Assembly: GCF_000621505.1 (NCBI RefSeq)
Contig: NZ_KK211294.1
Coordinates: 76,804-140,803, forward strand
Direction: 5' to 3'
Origin: Ruminiclostridium cellobioparum DSM 1351 = ATCC 15832
GTDB taxonomy: Bacteria; Bacillota; Clostridia; Acetivibrionales; DSM-1351
Length of the DNA: 64,000 nucleotides
Below the pieces are notes generated by a model. The model was not told where the DNA came from. It did no database searches and was given only the letters and a program-made list of their open reading frames with translations. The translations under genes were made by a program, and so were the position numbers. Positions 9,023 through 16,447 of the stretch are shown one piece after another. How positions within the stretch are numbered: position 1 is the stretch's first letter; each line of letters starts with the position of its first letter.

Positions 9023-9751
9023 TTGAATTATAGTGATGGAGTAATAAATAAAAATGCCGTAAGCGATCAAATAGTTGCATACATTGAAGAACGTATCATA
9101 AAAGGAGAGTTAAAAAGCGGTGATAAACTTCCCAGCGAGAGGGTATTTGCCGAAACACTGGGCGTCAGCCGTATTCCCCTGAGGGAAGCTCTGAGATCCC
9201 TGAGCCAGCTGGGGCTTGTAGAAACAAAGCACGGCCAGGGCACTTTTATACGTGATGCCAATAATAGTTTTCTCACAGGGAAGCTGGCGACATATATGTA
9301 TTCCAGCGATACTTCGGTTTTTGAAATTCTGCAGTTCCGCCAGATTTTGGAGTCTGAATGTGCAAAGCTTGCTGCAACTTTAGCTACAAAAGAAGAGCTG
9401 GAGGAGATCAAATATTACAGGATAAAGGCCGAAGATGCCGAGGCTTCCATCCGGAACGGTGATTATGATGAATTCAGTTCCATGGATATCAAGTTTCATA
9501 CGGCCATAGTAAAGGCCTCACACAATCAACTATTTCTCAATCTATTCAATGCAATTCATAAAACGCTGAGGATACAACAAATTTGGAGTTTGAGCGAAAG
9601 TCATGAAATTTATGATTATATAGATTTTCACCGGCAGATAACAGAAGCCATAGAAAACAGGGATCCTGAGCAGGCATACAACTGTTCGAGGGAGCATATC
9701 ATCAGCGTGGGCAATCTCATGATGAAGAGTTATAAAAAAGATCAGGAATAA
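9023..9751 (+). CDS. FadR-subfamily GntR transcriptional regulator
   Basis: The 242-residue protein has an N-terminal winged helix (about 1-75) with the GntR signature LKSGDKLPSERVFAE and GVSRIPLREALRSL. A helical FCD effector domain follows (about 95-225), with His residues in FHTAIVKASHN and CSREHI positions that normally hold a metal ion. FCD-type GntR proteins sense acidic metabolites, often sugar acids. The start is a TTG eight bases after AAAGGAG. The gene is flanked by two identical operators, so it very likely represses itself and the following aldolase-RLP operon. Confidence 0.88.
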   Translation: MNYSDGVINKNAVSDQIVAYIEERIIKGELKSGDKLPSERVFAETLGVSRIPLREALRSLSQLGLVETKHGQGTFIRDANNSFLTGKLATYMYSSDTSVFEILQFRQILESECAKLAATLATKEELEEIKYYRIKAEDAEASIRNGDYDEFSSMDIKFHTAIVKASHNQLFLNLFNAIHKTLRIQQIWSLSESHEIYDYIDFHRQITEAIENRDPEQAYNCSREHIISVGNLMMKSYKKDQE

Positions 9752-9760
9752 GTTCTGTTA

Positions 9761-9819
9761 AAAATCCAGCTGAAAAATTGAGATTAATATTGTAATATAC
9801 ATTTAGCCGGATTTTTTTA
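9761..9819 (+). terminator. Probable terminator after gntR
   Basis: AAAATCCAGCT (9761-9771) pairs with AGCCGGATTTT (9805-9815) except for one A-C mismatch, and the right arm runs into a T tract. The loop is long (about 33 bases), so efficiency is uncertain. It ends just before the second operator. Confidence 0.5.
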
Positions 9820-9824
9820 TTCAA

Positions 9825-9846
9825 AGTGGTAATACCACCTTACCAA
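9825..9846 (+). promoter_or_regulatory. GntR-family operator, copy 2 (in front of the aldolase-RLP operon)
   Basis: This is identical over 22 bases to the site at 8951-8972, with the same TGGTAATACCA palindrome. It lies 57 bases before the aldolase start. The promoter it controls is not obvious: an AT-rich TTTTAT directly upstream could be the -10 box. The duplicated operator ties this operon to the adjacent GntR protein. Confidence 0.75.
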
Positions 9847-9903
9847 TTAGTGAGGATTATAACTTATACACAGAAGAGCTTAACAATAAAAGGGGGTTAT
9901 CCA

Positions 9904-10533
9904 ATGGATATTCTGAAACAAAATATTATTGCGGCAAAGGACGATTTAATACTGGCTGCCCGGAGAGCTGTCAGGTCGGGACTTCAGACCGGCACAGGGG
10001 GCAATATAAGTGTCAGGGTTCCGGATTCCGGTTTAATGGCAGTAAAGGCAAGCGGTGTGGCTTTTGATGAATGTGTACATGATAATATTGTGGTTACCGA
10101 CTTTCAGGGAAATGTGCAGGAGGGCAATTTGAAGCCTACACAGGAGTTTGTGCTCCACGCTTCCCTGTATGAAAAATACGGAAATATCGGTGCCATAGTA
10201 CATACTCATTCTCCATACTCCATAGCATGGACCTACACAAAAAAAGATCTGCCTCTTATAACACAGCACGCAATGCTCAAACTGAAGCATGCCATACCAA
10301 ATTTATCCTATGACACACCCACAATTCCAAAGGAAGGCATGCTGGAAATATATAAAAATATGGACGAGAAGGCCGGCTTGCAGGCATTTTTACTGGAAGG
10401 CCACGGTATTGTGGCAATTGGGAAAAGCGCGGTTAAAGCCTGCCAGACAGCCGAGCTTATAGAGGAGACGGCAAAGATCGTATACCTGAATGCAGTTCTT
10501 AAAAGTACATTAAAAAAATTTAAAGATCTTTAA
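9904..10533 (+). CDS. Class II aldolase/adducin family protein (OtnC/FucA/AraD-like)
   Basis: The 209-residue protein has the class II aldolase fold. TGGNIS (about 31-36) binds phosphate, Glu81 in PTQEFVLH is the likely catalytic acid, and His100, His102 (HTH) and His167 (EGHG) are the zinc ligands. Members are fuculose- or ribulose-phosphate aldolases/epimerases or, in tetronate pathways, OtnC, which decarboxylates 3-oxo-tetronate 4-phosphate. Given the acid-sugar kinase encoded in the neighbouring operon, an OtnC-like decarboxylase or a tetrulose/pentulose-phosphate aldolase are the best options. The ATG follows AAAAGGGGG. It is the first gene of the GntR-controlled operon. Confidence 0.85.
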   Translation: MDILKQNIIAAKDDLILAARRAVRSGLQTGTGGNISVRVPDSGLMAVKASGVAFDECVHDNIVVTDFQGNVQEGNLKPTQEFVLHASLYEKYGNIGAIVHTHSPYSIAWTYTKKDLPLITQHAMLKLKHAIPNLSYDTPTIPKEGMLEIYKNMDEKAGLQAFLLEGHGIVAIGKSAVKACQTAELIEETAKIVYLNAVLKSTLKKFKDL

Positions 10534-10567
10534 ACAGAATTTAAAAGCATTTGAAATGGAGATTAAA

Positions 10568-11845
10568 ATGAAAAATGAGCAGATTTTTTGTTTAATGGAA
10601 AAGATAAAGGATGAGGATTATATAATAGCCACCTATTACGTTGAGTTGATGCAGAATGAAAGTATAGTAAAAAAAGCTTCTGCATTTGCCGTAGGTCAAA
10701 CCCTCGGAACATGGATTCCCGTTCCCGGGATTGATGATGCAATGAGAGAACGGCATATGGGTAAGGTAGTAAACATCTATGATATTCCGCCTGCCGATCT
10801 TGAAGTGTCCGGGGATGAAAAAAGAAAATATCTGATTCAGATAGCATTTCCCATAGAGAATTTCGGGAACCAGTTCCCCATGATGCTGACAACCCTGGTC
10901 GGTAACGATGCTTCCACCTCAATTCAGACAAAGCTTGTTGACGTTCAGTTCCCCAAAAAATTCACAGCTGGTTTCGGCGGCCCCAAATATGGTATTGAAG
11001 GCATACGCGAACTGAGTGGTGTGAAAAATCGTCCTTTGCTGCTTAACATGATAAAGCCCTGTACAGGAATCACACCTGAAGCAGGTGCCGGAATTTTTTA
11101 TGAGACGGCTTTAGGCGGAGTTGATTTGATCAAGGATGACGAACTTCTGGGTAATCCTGCCTTCAGTGAGATTTCAAAAAGGGTAAAAGAATATAAAAAA
11201 GCAGCCCGGAGGGCCTTTGAAGCCACCGGACACAAAACCCTGTACGTGGTGAATATTACCGACCGCGTGGGAAATATGCTGAATAATGCAAAAAATGCAG
11301 TTGATCTGGGTGCTGACGCAATTATGATCAACTATTCGGCAGTGGGCTATGACGTTCTTAATTATATTTCGGAATCAATAGATATTCCCATTCTGGGGCA
11401 TTATGCGGGAGCCGGACTGTTCTATGAATCAGGGTTCTCAGGTATAAGCTCCCACCTGGTCACAGGGAAATTCCCGAGACTGGCAGGAGCGGATATGGTG
11501 GTTATCAATACACCATATGGAGGTTCCAATTTGAAGCATCAGAAATATTTAAACACAGTACAGCAGCTTACCCTGCCTTTTTATGACCTGAAGCCGGTAT
11601 TTCCGGCTGTTGGAGGCGGAGTACACCCCGGCATGGTAGAAAGGTATATGAGTGATCTGGGAGCAGATATAATATTGGCTTCCGGCGGGGCGGTGCAGGG
11701 TCACCCCATGGGAGCCGCCGCAGGGGCAAAGGCAATGAGACAGGCTGTGGATGCAGTGGTTGAAGGAACAAAAATGGAGGATGCCGCAAACCGTCACGAG
11801 GAATTGAAATGTGCTCTGGATTTGTGGGGGTATCAAAAGACCTAG
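10568..11845 (+). CDS. RuBisCO-like protein (RLP, form IV type)
   Basis: A 425-residue protein with the RuBisCO large-subunit fold. The metal-binding motif GGVDLIKDDE is intact (Lys189, Asp190, Asp191, Glu192), Lys163 in MIKP matches catalytic Lys175, and ASGG keeps a phosphate-site Ser. Other residues needed for CO2 fixation are gone: the second Lys of KPK is Cys, the Arg after the active-site His is Tyr (LGHYAG), and the His and loop-6 Lys are absent (MVVINTPYGGSNL). It should therefore enolise a phosphorylated ketose or keto acid without fixing CO2. Known RLP roles include methionine salvage, and decarboxylation (OiaX) or transcarboxylation of 3-oxo-isoapionate 4-phosphate. Here OiaX-like decarboxylation fits the neighbours. 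ATG 10568 follows GGAG. Confidence 0.88.
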   Translation: MKNEQIFCLMEKIKDEDYIIATYYVELMQNESIVKKASAFAVGQTLGTWIPVPGIDDAMRERHMGKVVNIYDIPPADLEVSGDEKRKYLIQIAFPIENFGNQFPMMLTTLVGNDASTSIQTKLVDVQFPKKFTAGFGGPKYGIEGIRELSGVKNRPLLLNMIKPCTGITPEAGAGIFYETALGGVDLIKDDELLGNPAFSEISKRVKEYKKAARRAFEATGHKTLYVVNITDRVGNMLNNAKNAVDLGADAIMINYSAVGYDVLNYISESIDIPILGHYAGAGLFYESGFSGISSHLVTGKFPRLAGADMVVINTPYGGSNLKHQKYLNTVQQLTLPFYDLKPVFPAVGGGVHPGMVERYMSDLGADIILASGGAVQGHPMGAAAGAKAMRQAVDAVVEGTKMEDAANRHEELKCALDLWGYQKT

Positions 11846-11857
11846 GAGGATGAGTTA

Positions 11858-12661
11858 GTGAAAAAACCAGTTTTCGGTTCGGGTTGGAAAATGTTTTTAA
11901 CGGATAAGGAAGCCATGAATTATGCTCAAAGGCTGAAAGAAAATATTCCCGGGGAACAGGACGCAGAACTGTTTGTGCTTCCGTCCTTCACGGCTGTAGA
12001 AAGGGTAACGGCAATACTGGCAGGGACTGACATAAATGTTGGGGTACAGAATATGTGCTGGGAGGAAAAGGGAGCCTTTACCGGAGAAGTATCGGTATTG
12101 TCACTGAAGGAAATGGCTGTCAAATATGTGGAAATCGGACATTCAGAACGCAGAACGTTATTTGGAGAGACAGACCGGACAGTAAATTTAAAAATCGGAA
12201 AGGCCATGGAACACGGCCTGGTACCCATATTCTGCATGGGAGAGGAACTGCAGGAAAAAGAAAAAAATCTTGCCAAAGAGCTGCTTTCAATAGAGATAAA
12301 AAACGCTTTGCACGGAATACCTTATGCTGACGCTAAAAAAATTATTTATGCATATGAGCCTGTATGGGCCATAGGCATGGAGGATTCGGCCCAACCCGAT
12401 TATGCCCAGGAGATACTTGGATTTATCAGACAGCTTCTTGCGCAGATATACGGGAGGTCCGAGGGGACTGAATTTACCGTGGTATATGGCGGAAGTGTGT
12501 CCCTTAAAAATGTGGAGGAGCTCATTTCACAGCCTGATATTGACGGAGTTTTTGTAGGCAGGGCAAGTTTGAGCATCGAATCCTATATGGAGATGCTTGA
12601 TATAATCAAAGATTCATGGAGCAAAAAAGTTAAGAAGCAGAGAGGGGACGATGAAAATTGA
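11858..12661 (+). CDS. Triosephosphate-isomerase-like protein, probable tetrulose-phosphate isomerase (LerI/EryH type)
   Basis: The 267-residue TIM barrel keeps the isomerase catalytic residues: Lys11 in GWKM, His95 in EIGHSERR and Glu167 in YEPVWAIG. Two substrate-contact features differ from glycolytic TPI: the Asn before Trp-Lys is Gly (SGWKM), and loop 6 reads AIGMEDSAQ in place of AIGTGKTA. Such changes are seen in the L-erythrulose-1-phosphate isomerases of erythritol and threitol pathways. Followed directly by an RpiB homologue, it probably converts L-erythrulose 1-phosphate to D-erythrulose 4-phosphate (inference). The GTG start has AGGAGG nine bases upstream. Confidence 0.82.
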   Translation: MKKPVFGSGWKMFLTDKEAMNYAQRLKENIPGEQDAELFVLPSFTAVERVTAILAGTDINVGVQNMCWEEKGAFTGEVSVLSLKEMAVKYVEIGHSERRTLFGETDRTVNLKIGKAMEHGLVPIFCMGEELQEKEKNLAKELLSIEIKNALHGIPYADAKKIIYAYEPVWAIGMEDSAQPDYAQEILGFIRQLLAQIYGRSEGTEFTVVYGGSVSLKNVEELISQPDIDGVFVGRASLSIESYMEMLDIIKDSWSKKVKKQRGDDEN

Positions 12662-13104
12662 TCATTGCAATAGGAAGTGACCAGTGGGGATTTGATTTTA
12701 AACAGATGCTTATAAAGGAATTCACAGCTAAAGGACATGAATTTGTTGATGTCGGTGCTTATAACAGGGATGAAATAGATTATCCCGACATAGCTTATAC
12801 CGTTGCACAGAAAGTTTCTAAAAAAGAATGTGAAAGAGGCATACTGATATGCGGTACCGGAATCGGTATGGCGCTGACCGCCAACAAAGTTAAAGGTGCT
12901 TATGCCGCAGTATGCCATGATGTTTATTCCACCGAAAGGTCAATACTCAGCAACAATGCCAATATCATGTGTATGGGAGCACAGGTCATAGGGCCTAAAA
13001 CTGCATATTCTCTGACTGACCTCTGGCTGAATCTGGAGTTTGACAGTAAAAGCAATTCAGCGAGAAAAGTTCAGGAAATATATCAGATTGAAAAGCTGGG
13101 CTAA
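12658..13104 (+). CDS. RpiB/LacAB-family sugar-phosphate isomerase, probable D-erythrulose-4-phosphate isomerase (DerI type)
   Basis: A 148-residue protein of the RpiB family. Asp8 of the GSD motif, the catalytic Cys65 in ICGTGIGM and His87 in CHDVY are present. The usual GSDHAG motif is GSDQWG: the ring-opening His is Gln and Ala is Trp, which argues against ordinary ribose-5-phosphate isomerase. In erythritol and threitol pathways an RpiB homologue (DerI) turns D-erythrulose 4-phosphate into D-erythrose 4-phosphate, and its gene pairs with a TPI-like gene as here. The TTG start overlaps the preceding stop (TTGA), so translation is coupled. Confidence 0.85.
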   Translation: MIIAIGSDQWGFDFKQMLIKEFTAKGHEFVDVGAYNRDEIDYPDIAYTVAQKVSKKECERGILICGTGIGMALTANKVKGAYAAVCHDVYSTERSILSNNANIMCMGAQVIGPKTAYSLTDLWLNLEFDSKSNSARKVQEIYQIEKLG

Positions 13105-13132
13105 TAATCATTAAATAACAAGGAGATATAAA

Positions 13133-13936
13133 ATGTCTAAACTAACTGTAAGACCAATCAATACAGGATATATACCAACCTATCCAAAGCAGTATCATTA
13201 TCATCATTCGGTCCACAAATATTATCCTGACATAAGTGATGAAAAGGTTGCACTGCCGGTGTTTACATTTCTTGTAGAAGGAGGGGAGGAGCTTATTCTG
13301 GTGGATACGGGTATGGCCTGGACCGACAGGGCAAGTGCATATCACCATCCGGGCTCTTATCAGCCGGAGGGAATGGCAATCCATGAACAGCTTGAAAAGA
13401 TAGGCTGCAAATGTGAGGATATTAAGAAAGTTATTTTCACTCATCTGCATTGGGATCATATATTTTACATGGAGAAATTCACCAATGCCCAGTTTATAGC
13501 ACAGCGCAAGGAGTATGAGTTCGCCATGGATCCAATACCACTGTACTATAAGTCCTACGAACACCCGTCGCTGGGAGTGAAGCGTCCTTTTGAAGGTATA
13601 AAAATAGATCTTGTGGACGGTGAGGCGGAAATTGCTCCCGGAGTGAGAGTATTCCCCACACCTGGACATTCTCCGGGACACCAGTCTGTTGAAATCGACA
13701 CAAACCAGGGCAGTTATATTTGTGCAGGCGATTCGGCTTTCATCATGAATAACTTTAATGAAATCGGTGAGATCAACTATACAGTAACTCCGCCGGCACG
13801 CTTTGCAAATATGGTGGAATGCTGGAAGAGTCTTGAAATACAAAAGAAAAGAGCTAAAAGCCTGGAATTCATACTGCCTTGCCATGAACCGGAAATAGAA
13901 GAACGTATTAAGAAAACTCCGGTTCTGGGAAAATAA
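13133..13936 (+). CDS. Metallo-beta-lactamase-fold hydrolase, N-acyl-homoserine-lactonase-like
   Basis: The 267-residue protein has the MBL zinc signature H-x-H-x-D-H (His104, His106, Asp108, His109 in THLHWDH). Further metal ligands are in PGHSPGH, CAGDSA and the late PCHEPE. Overall it resembles AHL-lactonase-type enzymes (AttM/AhlD). In this operon the likely substrate is a sugar lactone or another ester rather than a quorum signal, because all neighbours handle sugar phosphates and sugar acids; a sugar-acid lactonase would feed the pathway. The ATG follows AAGGAGAT. No signal peptide is seen, so it acts in the cytoplasm. Confidence 0.8.
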   Translation: MSKLTVRPINTGYIPTYPKQYHYHHSVHKYYPDISDEKVALPVFTFLVEGGEELILVDTGMAWTDRASAYHHPGSYQPEGMAIHEQLEKIGCKCEDIKKVIFTHLHWDHIFYMEKFTNAQFIAQRKEYEFAMDPIPLYYKSYEHPSLGVKRPFEGIKIDLVDGEAEIAPGVRVFPTPGHSPGHQSVEIDTNQGSYICAGDSAFIMNNFNEIGEINYTVTPPARFANMVECWKSLEIQKKRAKSLEFILPCHEPEIEERIKKTPVLGK

Positions 13937-13966
13937 CCGTTTGAATGGAAGGTAATTATTGATATC

Positions 13967-15196
13967 ATGGAAAAAACCATAGCAATTATCGCCAGTTTGG
14001 ATACAAAAGAAGCTGAAGTGACATTTGTGAAGGAAATGATAGAAAAACAGGGCTGCAAGACTTTCATTATAGATGTGGGAGCAAAGGGCAGCGAGCGCAT
14101 TATGCCCCATATCAGGGCTGAAGATGTGGCCAGGGTGGCAGGCAGGGAATGGGACAGTATATATGACATTCCAAAACATGAAATGATAGCGGGACTATTG
14201 GAAGGGATAGCTGCTTTGATGCCTGAACTGTATGCTCAAGGGAATTTTGACGCTGTTTTGTCTCTCGGCGGTGCCCAGAATACAACCATAGGCATCAGTG
14301 CAATGAAAAGCCTGCCCGTTGGGCTGCCAAAGCTGATGGTCTCCACAATTGCGTGCGGACAGAGGACTTTCGAGTCATTCGTGGACACAAAGGATATCAC
14401 TATAATGCCGTCCATTGCAGACATATCCGGAATCAATAACCTCACCCGCACCATTTTAAGCAATGCTGCGGCAGCTATTGCGGGAATGGCCAAACACGCG
14501 GGAGCTCCATTAAAATCAGGCCAGGAGCTCATTGTTGGGGCAACGCTGATGGGGGTGACCAATACCGGAGTTGCAGAGGCAGTCAAGCTGATGGAAAAAG
14601 CCGGCTTCCAGGTCATAAGCTTTCATTCCACCGGTGTGGGAGGACGGGCGATGGAAGAATTTATTCAAGAGGGCGCAATCCGGGCAGTAATGGACTTGTC
14701 CCTGCATGAAATCACATCCGAGATGTTCGGAAAGGGCTTTTCCACAGGGGCCAATAACAGGCTGGCTGCAGCCTGCAATGCGGGCATACCCCAGGTGGTG
14801 GCACCCGGAGGGGTTGACTTTATTGACTTTTATGCAAAAGAATTGCCGCAGGATTTAAACAAACGCAAACATATATATCATAACTCAAACATTGTACACG
14901 TTAAGCTCCTGGAGCAGGAAATAGTCAGGGTGGGCGAGATTATTACCGAGCGGTTAAACAAAAGCCGCGGACCCGTCACTGTAATTATTCCCTTACGCGG
15001 ATTGAGACAGAATACTTCTCCGGGTGAAGCCTTATATGCCCCGGAGGTCGACAACGCTTTGATTGAAGTGTTGTACAGGGGATTGCGCAGGGATATTAAA
15101 ATCGTTGATGTGGATGCAAATATTAATGATGAGATATTCAGTAAAACAGCTGCGGCAGAGCTGCTCAGGCTGCTCAGGCAGCAAAATATGGAATAA
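13967..15196 (+). CDS. UPF0261 family protein (Tm-1-like ATP-binding domain)
   Basis: The 409-residue protein matches the UPF0261/Tm-1 N-terminal family. It opens with IAIIASLDTKEAE, carries LGGAQNTTIG near residue 100, and has the second-domain motifs GATLMGVTNTGV and HSTGVGGRAME. The C-terminal part contains PGGVDFIDFYA. The fold contains two Rossmann-like halves and binds ATP in the plant Tm-1 protein; the enzyme activity is not established. Such proteins recur in bacterial sugar-acid clusters, often with PEP-hydrolase-like partners; no such partner is present here. It closes the GntR-controlled operon. Confidence 0.82.
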   Translation: MEKTIAIIASLDTKEAEVTFVKEMIEKQGCKTFIIDVGAKGSERIMPHIRAEDVARVAGREWDSIYDIPKHEMIAGLLEGIAALMPELYAQGNFDAVLSLGGAQNTTIGISAMKSLPVGLPKLMVSTIACGQRTFESFVDTKDITIMPSIADISGINNLTRTILSNAAAAIAGMAKHAGAPLKSGQELIVGATLMGVTNTGVAEAVKLMEKAGFQVISFHSTGVGGRAMEEFIQEGAIRAVMDLSLHEITSEMFGKGFSTGANNRLAAACNAGIPQVVAPGGVDFIDFYAKELPQDLNKRKHIYHNSNIVHVKLLEQEIVRVGEIITERLNKSRGPVTVIIPLRGLRQNTSPGEALYAPEVDNALIEVLYRGLRRDIKIVDVDANINDEIFSKTAAAELLRLLRQQNME

Positions 15197-15215
15197 ATGT
15201 AACTGTTGAGGGGAG

Positions 15216-15259
15216 TTTGCACAAAAAGCGTACTTTATATTGAAAATATATTGTGCAAA
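15216..15259. repeat. Inverted repeat between the two island operons
   Basis: TTTGCACAA (15216-15224) and TTGTGCAAA (15251-15259) are perfect complements separated by 26 bases, 17 bases before the lacI promoter. There is no T-run, so it is not a typical terminator. It may mark the end of the UPF0261 transcript or be a further regulatory site. Confidence 0.4.
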
Positions 15260-15275
15260 ATAACCTAAAAAGATA

Positions 15276-15304
15276 TTGACTTATGTAACCTTGTTTTATA
15301 TAAT
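15276..15304 (+). promoter_or_regulatory. Consensus sigma-A promoter of the lacI-ABC transporter operon
   Basis: TTGACT (15276-15281) and TATAAT (15299-15304) are separated by 17 bases, nearly perfect consensus. The start site would fall about 15311, on the first operator. Confidence 0.85.
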
Positions 15305-15310
15305 GTAATA

Positions 15311-15352
15311 CGAAAACGTTTTCGTGTTAGCGCTTTCTAGAAAACGTTTTCG
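15311..15352. promoter_or_regulatory. Tandem LacI-family operators
   Basis: Two copies of the palindrome GAAAACGTTTTC lie at about 15312-15323 and 15340-15351, centres 28 bp apart. The CG-centred palindrome is typical of LacI/GalR operators. The first copy overlaps the predicted transcription start, so LacI should repress its own operon. Confidence 0.85.
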
Positions 15353-15379
15353 CAAATAATTACATTATGGAGGTATGCC

Positions 15380-16402
15380 ATGTCAAACATAAATGATGTT
15401 GCTAAAGAGGCCGGTGTATCAATTACGACAGTTTCCAGATATCTTAATAATTCATACCCTGTGAATGTCAATACTAAAAAAGCAATACAGGAAGCCATTG
15501 ACAAACTGAATTACAAACCTAATGCCATAGCAAGGGGATTGGTCCGGAAAAAGACAAACACTGTAGGAATAATAGTCCCCTACATAACAAACATGTTCTT
15601 TCCTGAAGTGGTAAGGGGTATTTCAGATCAGTGCAACGCAAAAGGTTATGACATTATTCTGGTTAACAGCAACAGTGATGGTTTTGAAGAGAAGAAAGCC
15701 GTAGAAAACTTTCTGGAGCGGCAGGTAGACGGTATCGTGATCATAGCACCGAAAATAGAAAAACTGCCGGCCTCCTTTTATAGAAAGCTTAATAAAACCC
15801 TGCCGCTGGTTCTGGTCAACAAATACTTTAATGATAAGGATATTGTTTTTATTTACAACGATGAAAGAGATGGGGCTTTCAAAGCCACAGAGTACCTACT
15901 TGATTTAGGACATAAAAATATTTTGTTTATAAGCGGTTCAGAGAACAGTTACTCCAGTGAAGTAAAAATAAAGGGCTTCAATAAAGCCTTGAAGAGCCGG
16001 GGGCTGCTTCAGAAAAAAAATTCCGAAGACAATGATAATATTTTGATAAGCGATTATACCAGCGAAAATACCTTCAAACTGATAAAAAGCAATATGGAGC
16101 ATGTCAGAAAGCATAGTGCCATCTTCTGTGCCAATGATCTGATGGCCATAGGTGTGATAAAAGCACTTAGGTCGGAGGGATATGAAGTGCCCAGGGACTT
16201 TTCGGTCATGGGGTTTGATGATATCAGCATAAGCGCTTTATATGAGCCGGGTATATCCACAGTTTCTCAGAACATTACTTCTCTTGGGAAAGTATCTGGA
16301 GATGCAATAATTAAACTTATATCAAAAGAGGATGTCGTAAGAAATCAGGTTTTGAATACCAGTCTTATTATCAGAGATTCATGTTCGAGAATAAAGGAAT
16401 AG
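15380..16402 (+). CDS. LacI-family transcriptional regulator
   Basis: A 340-residue regulator. The N-terminal helix-turn-helix and hinge (NINDVAKEAGVSITTVSRYL, then KLNYKPNAIARGL) are followed by a periplasmic-binding-protein-like sensor domain (about 60-335) with GIIVPYITNMFFPEV and VMGFDDI. The ATG follows GGAGGT. It is preceded by two CG-palindrome operators and heads an operon with a sugar ABC importer. It probably senses the imported sugar, or a derivative of it, and represses transporter and downstream catabolic genes. The site is not a strict CcpA catabolite element. Confidence 0.92.
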   Translation: MSNINDVAKEAGVSITTVSRYLNNSYPVNVNTKKAIQEAIDKLNYKPNAIARGLVRKKTNTVGIIVPYITNMFFPEVVRGISDQCNAKGYDIILVNSNSDGFEEKKAVENFLERQVDGIVIIAPKIEKLPASFYRKLNKTLPLVLVNKYFNDKDIVFIYNDERDGAFKATEYLLDLGHKNILFISGSENSYSSEVKIKGFNKALKSRGLLQKKNSEDNDNILISDYTSENTFKLIKSNMEHVRKHSAIFCANDLMAIGVIKALRSEGYEVPRDFSVMGFDDISISALYEPGISTVSQNITSLGKVSGDAIIKLISKEDVVRNQVLNTSLIIRDSCSRIKE

Positions 16403-16447
16403 TAGTTCCTTTATCTAATAAAACCCAATTTGAGGAGGAAATTATTC

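Noticed and set aside
10568-11845. True RuBisCO for autotrophic CO2 fixation
   Set aside because: Key CO2-fixation residues are missing and no phosphoribulokinase is nearby; the RLP reading is better.
11858-12661. Glycolytic triosephosphate isomerase
   Set aside because: Altered loop 6 and Asn position and absence of gap, pgk or gpm nearby.
13133-13936. Quorum-quenching lactonase
   Set aside because: The family resemblance is real but all neighbours are sugar-phosphate enzymes, and no quorum gene is present.
15311-15352. CcpA catabolite-responsive elements
   Set aside because: The symmetric GAAAACGTTTTC lacks the usual TG-N-AA-N-CG pattern and lies directly before a LacI gene, so local LacI operators are likelier.
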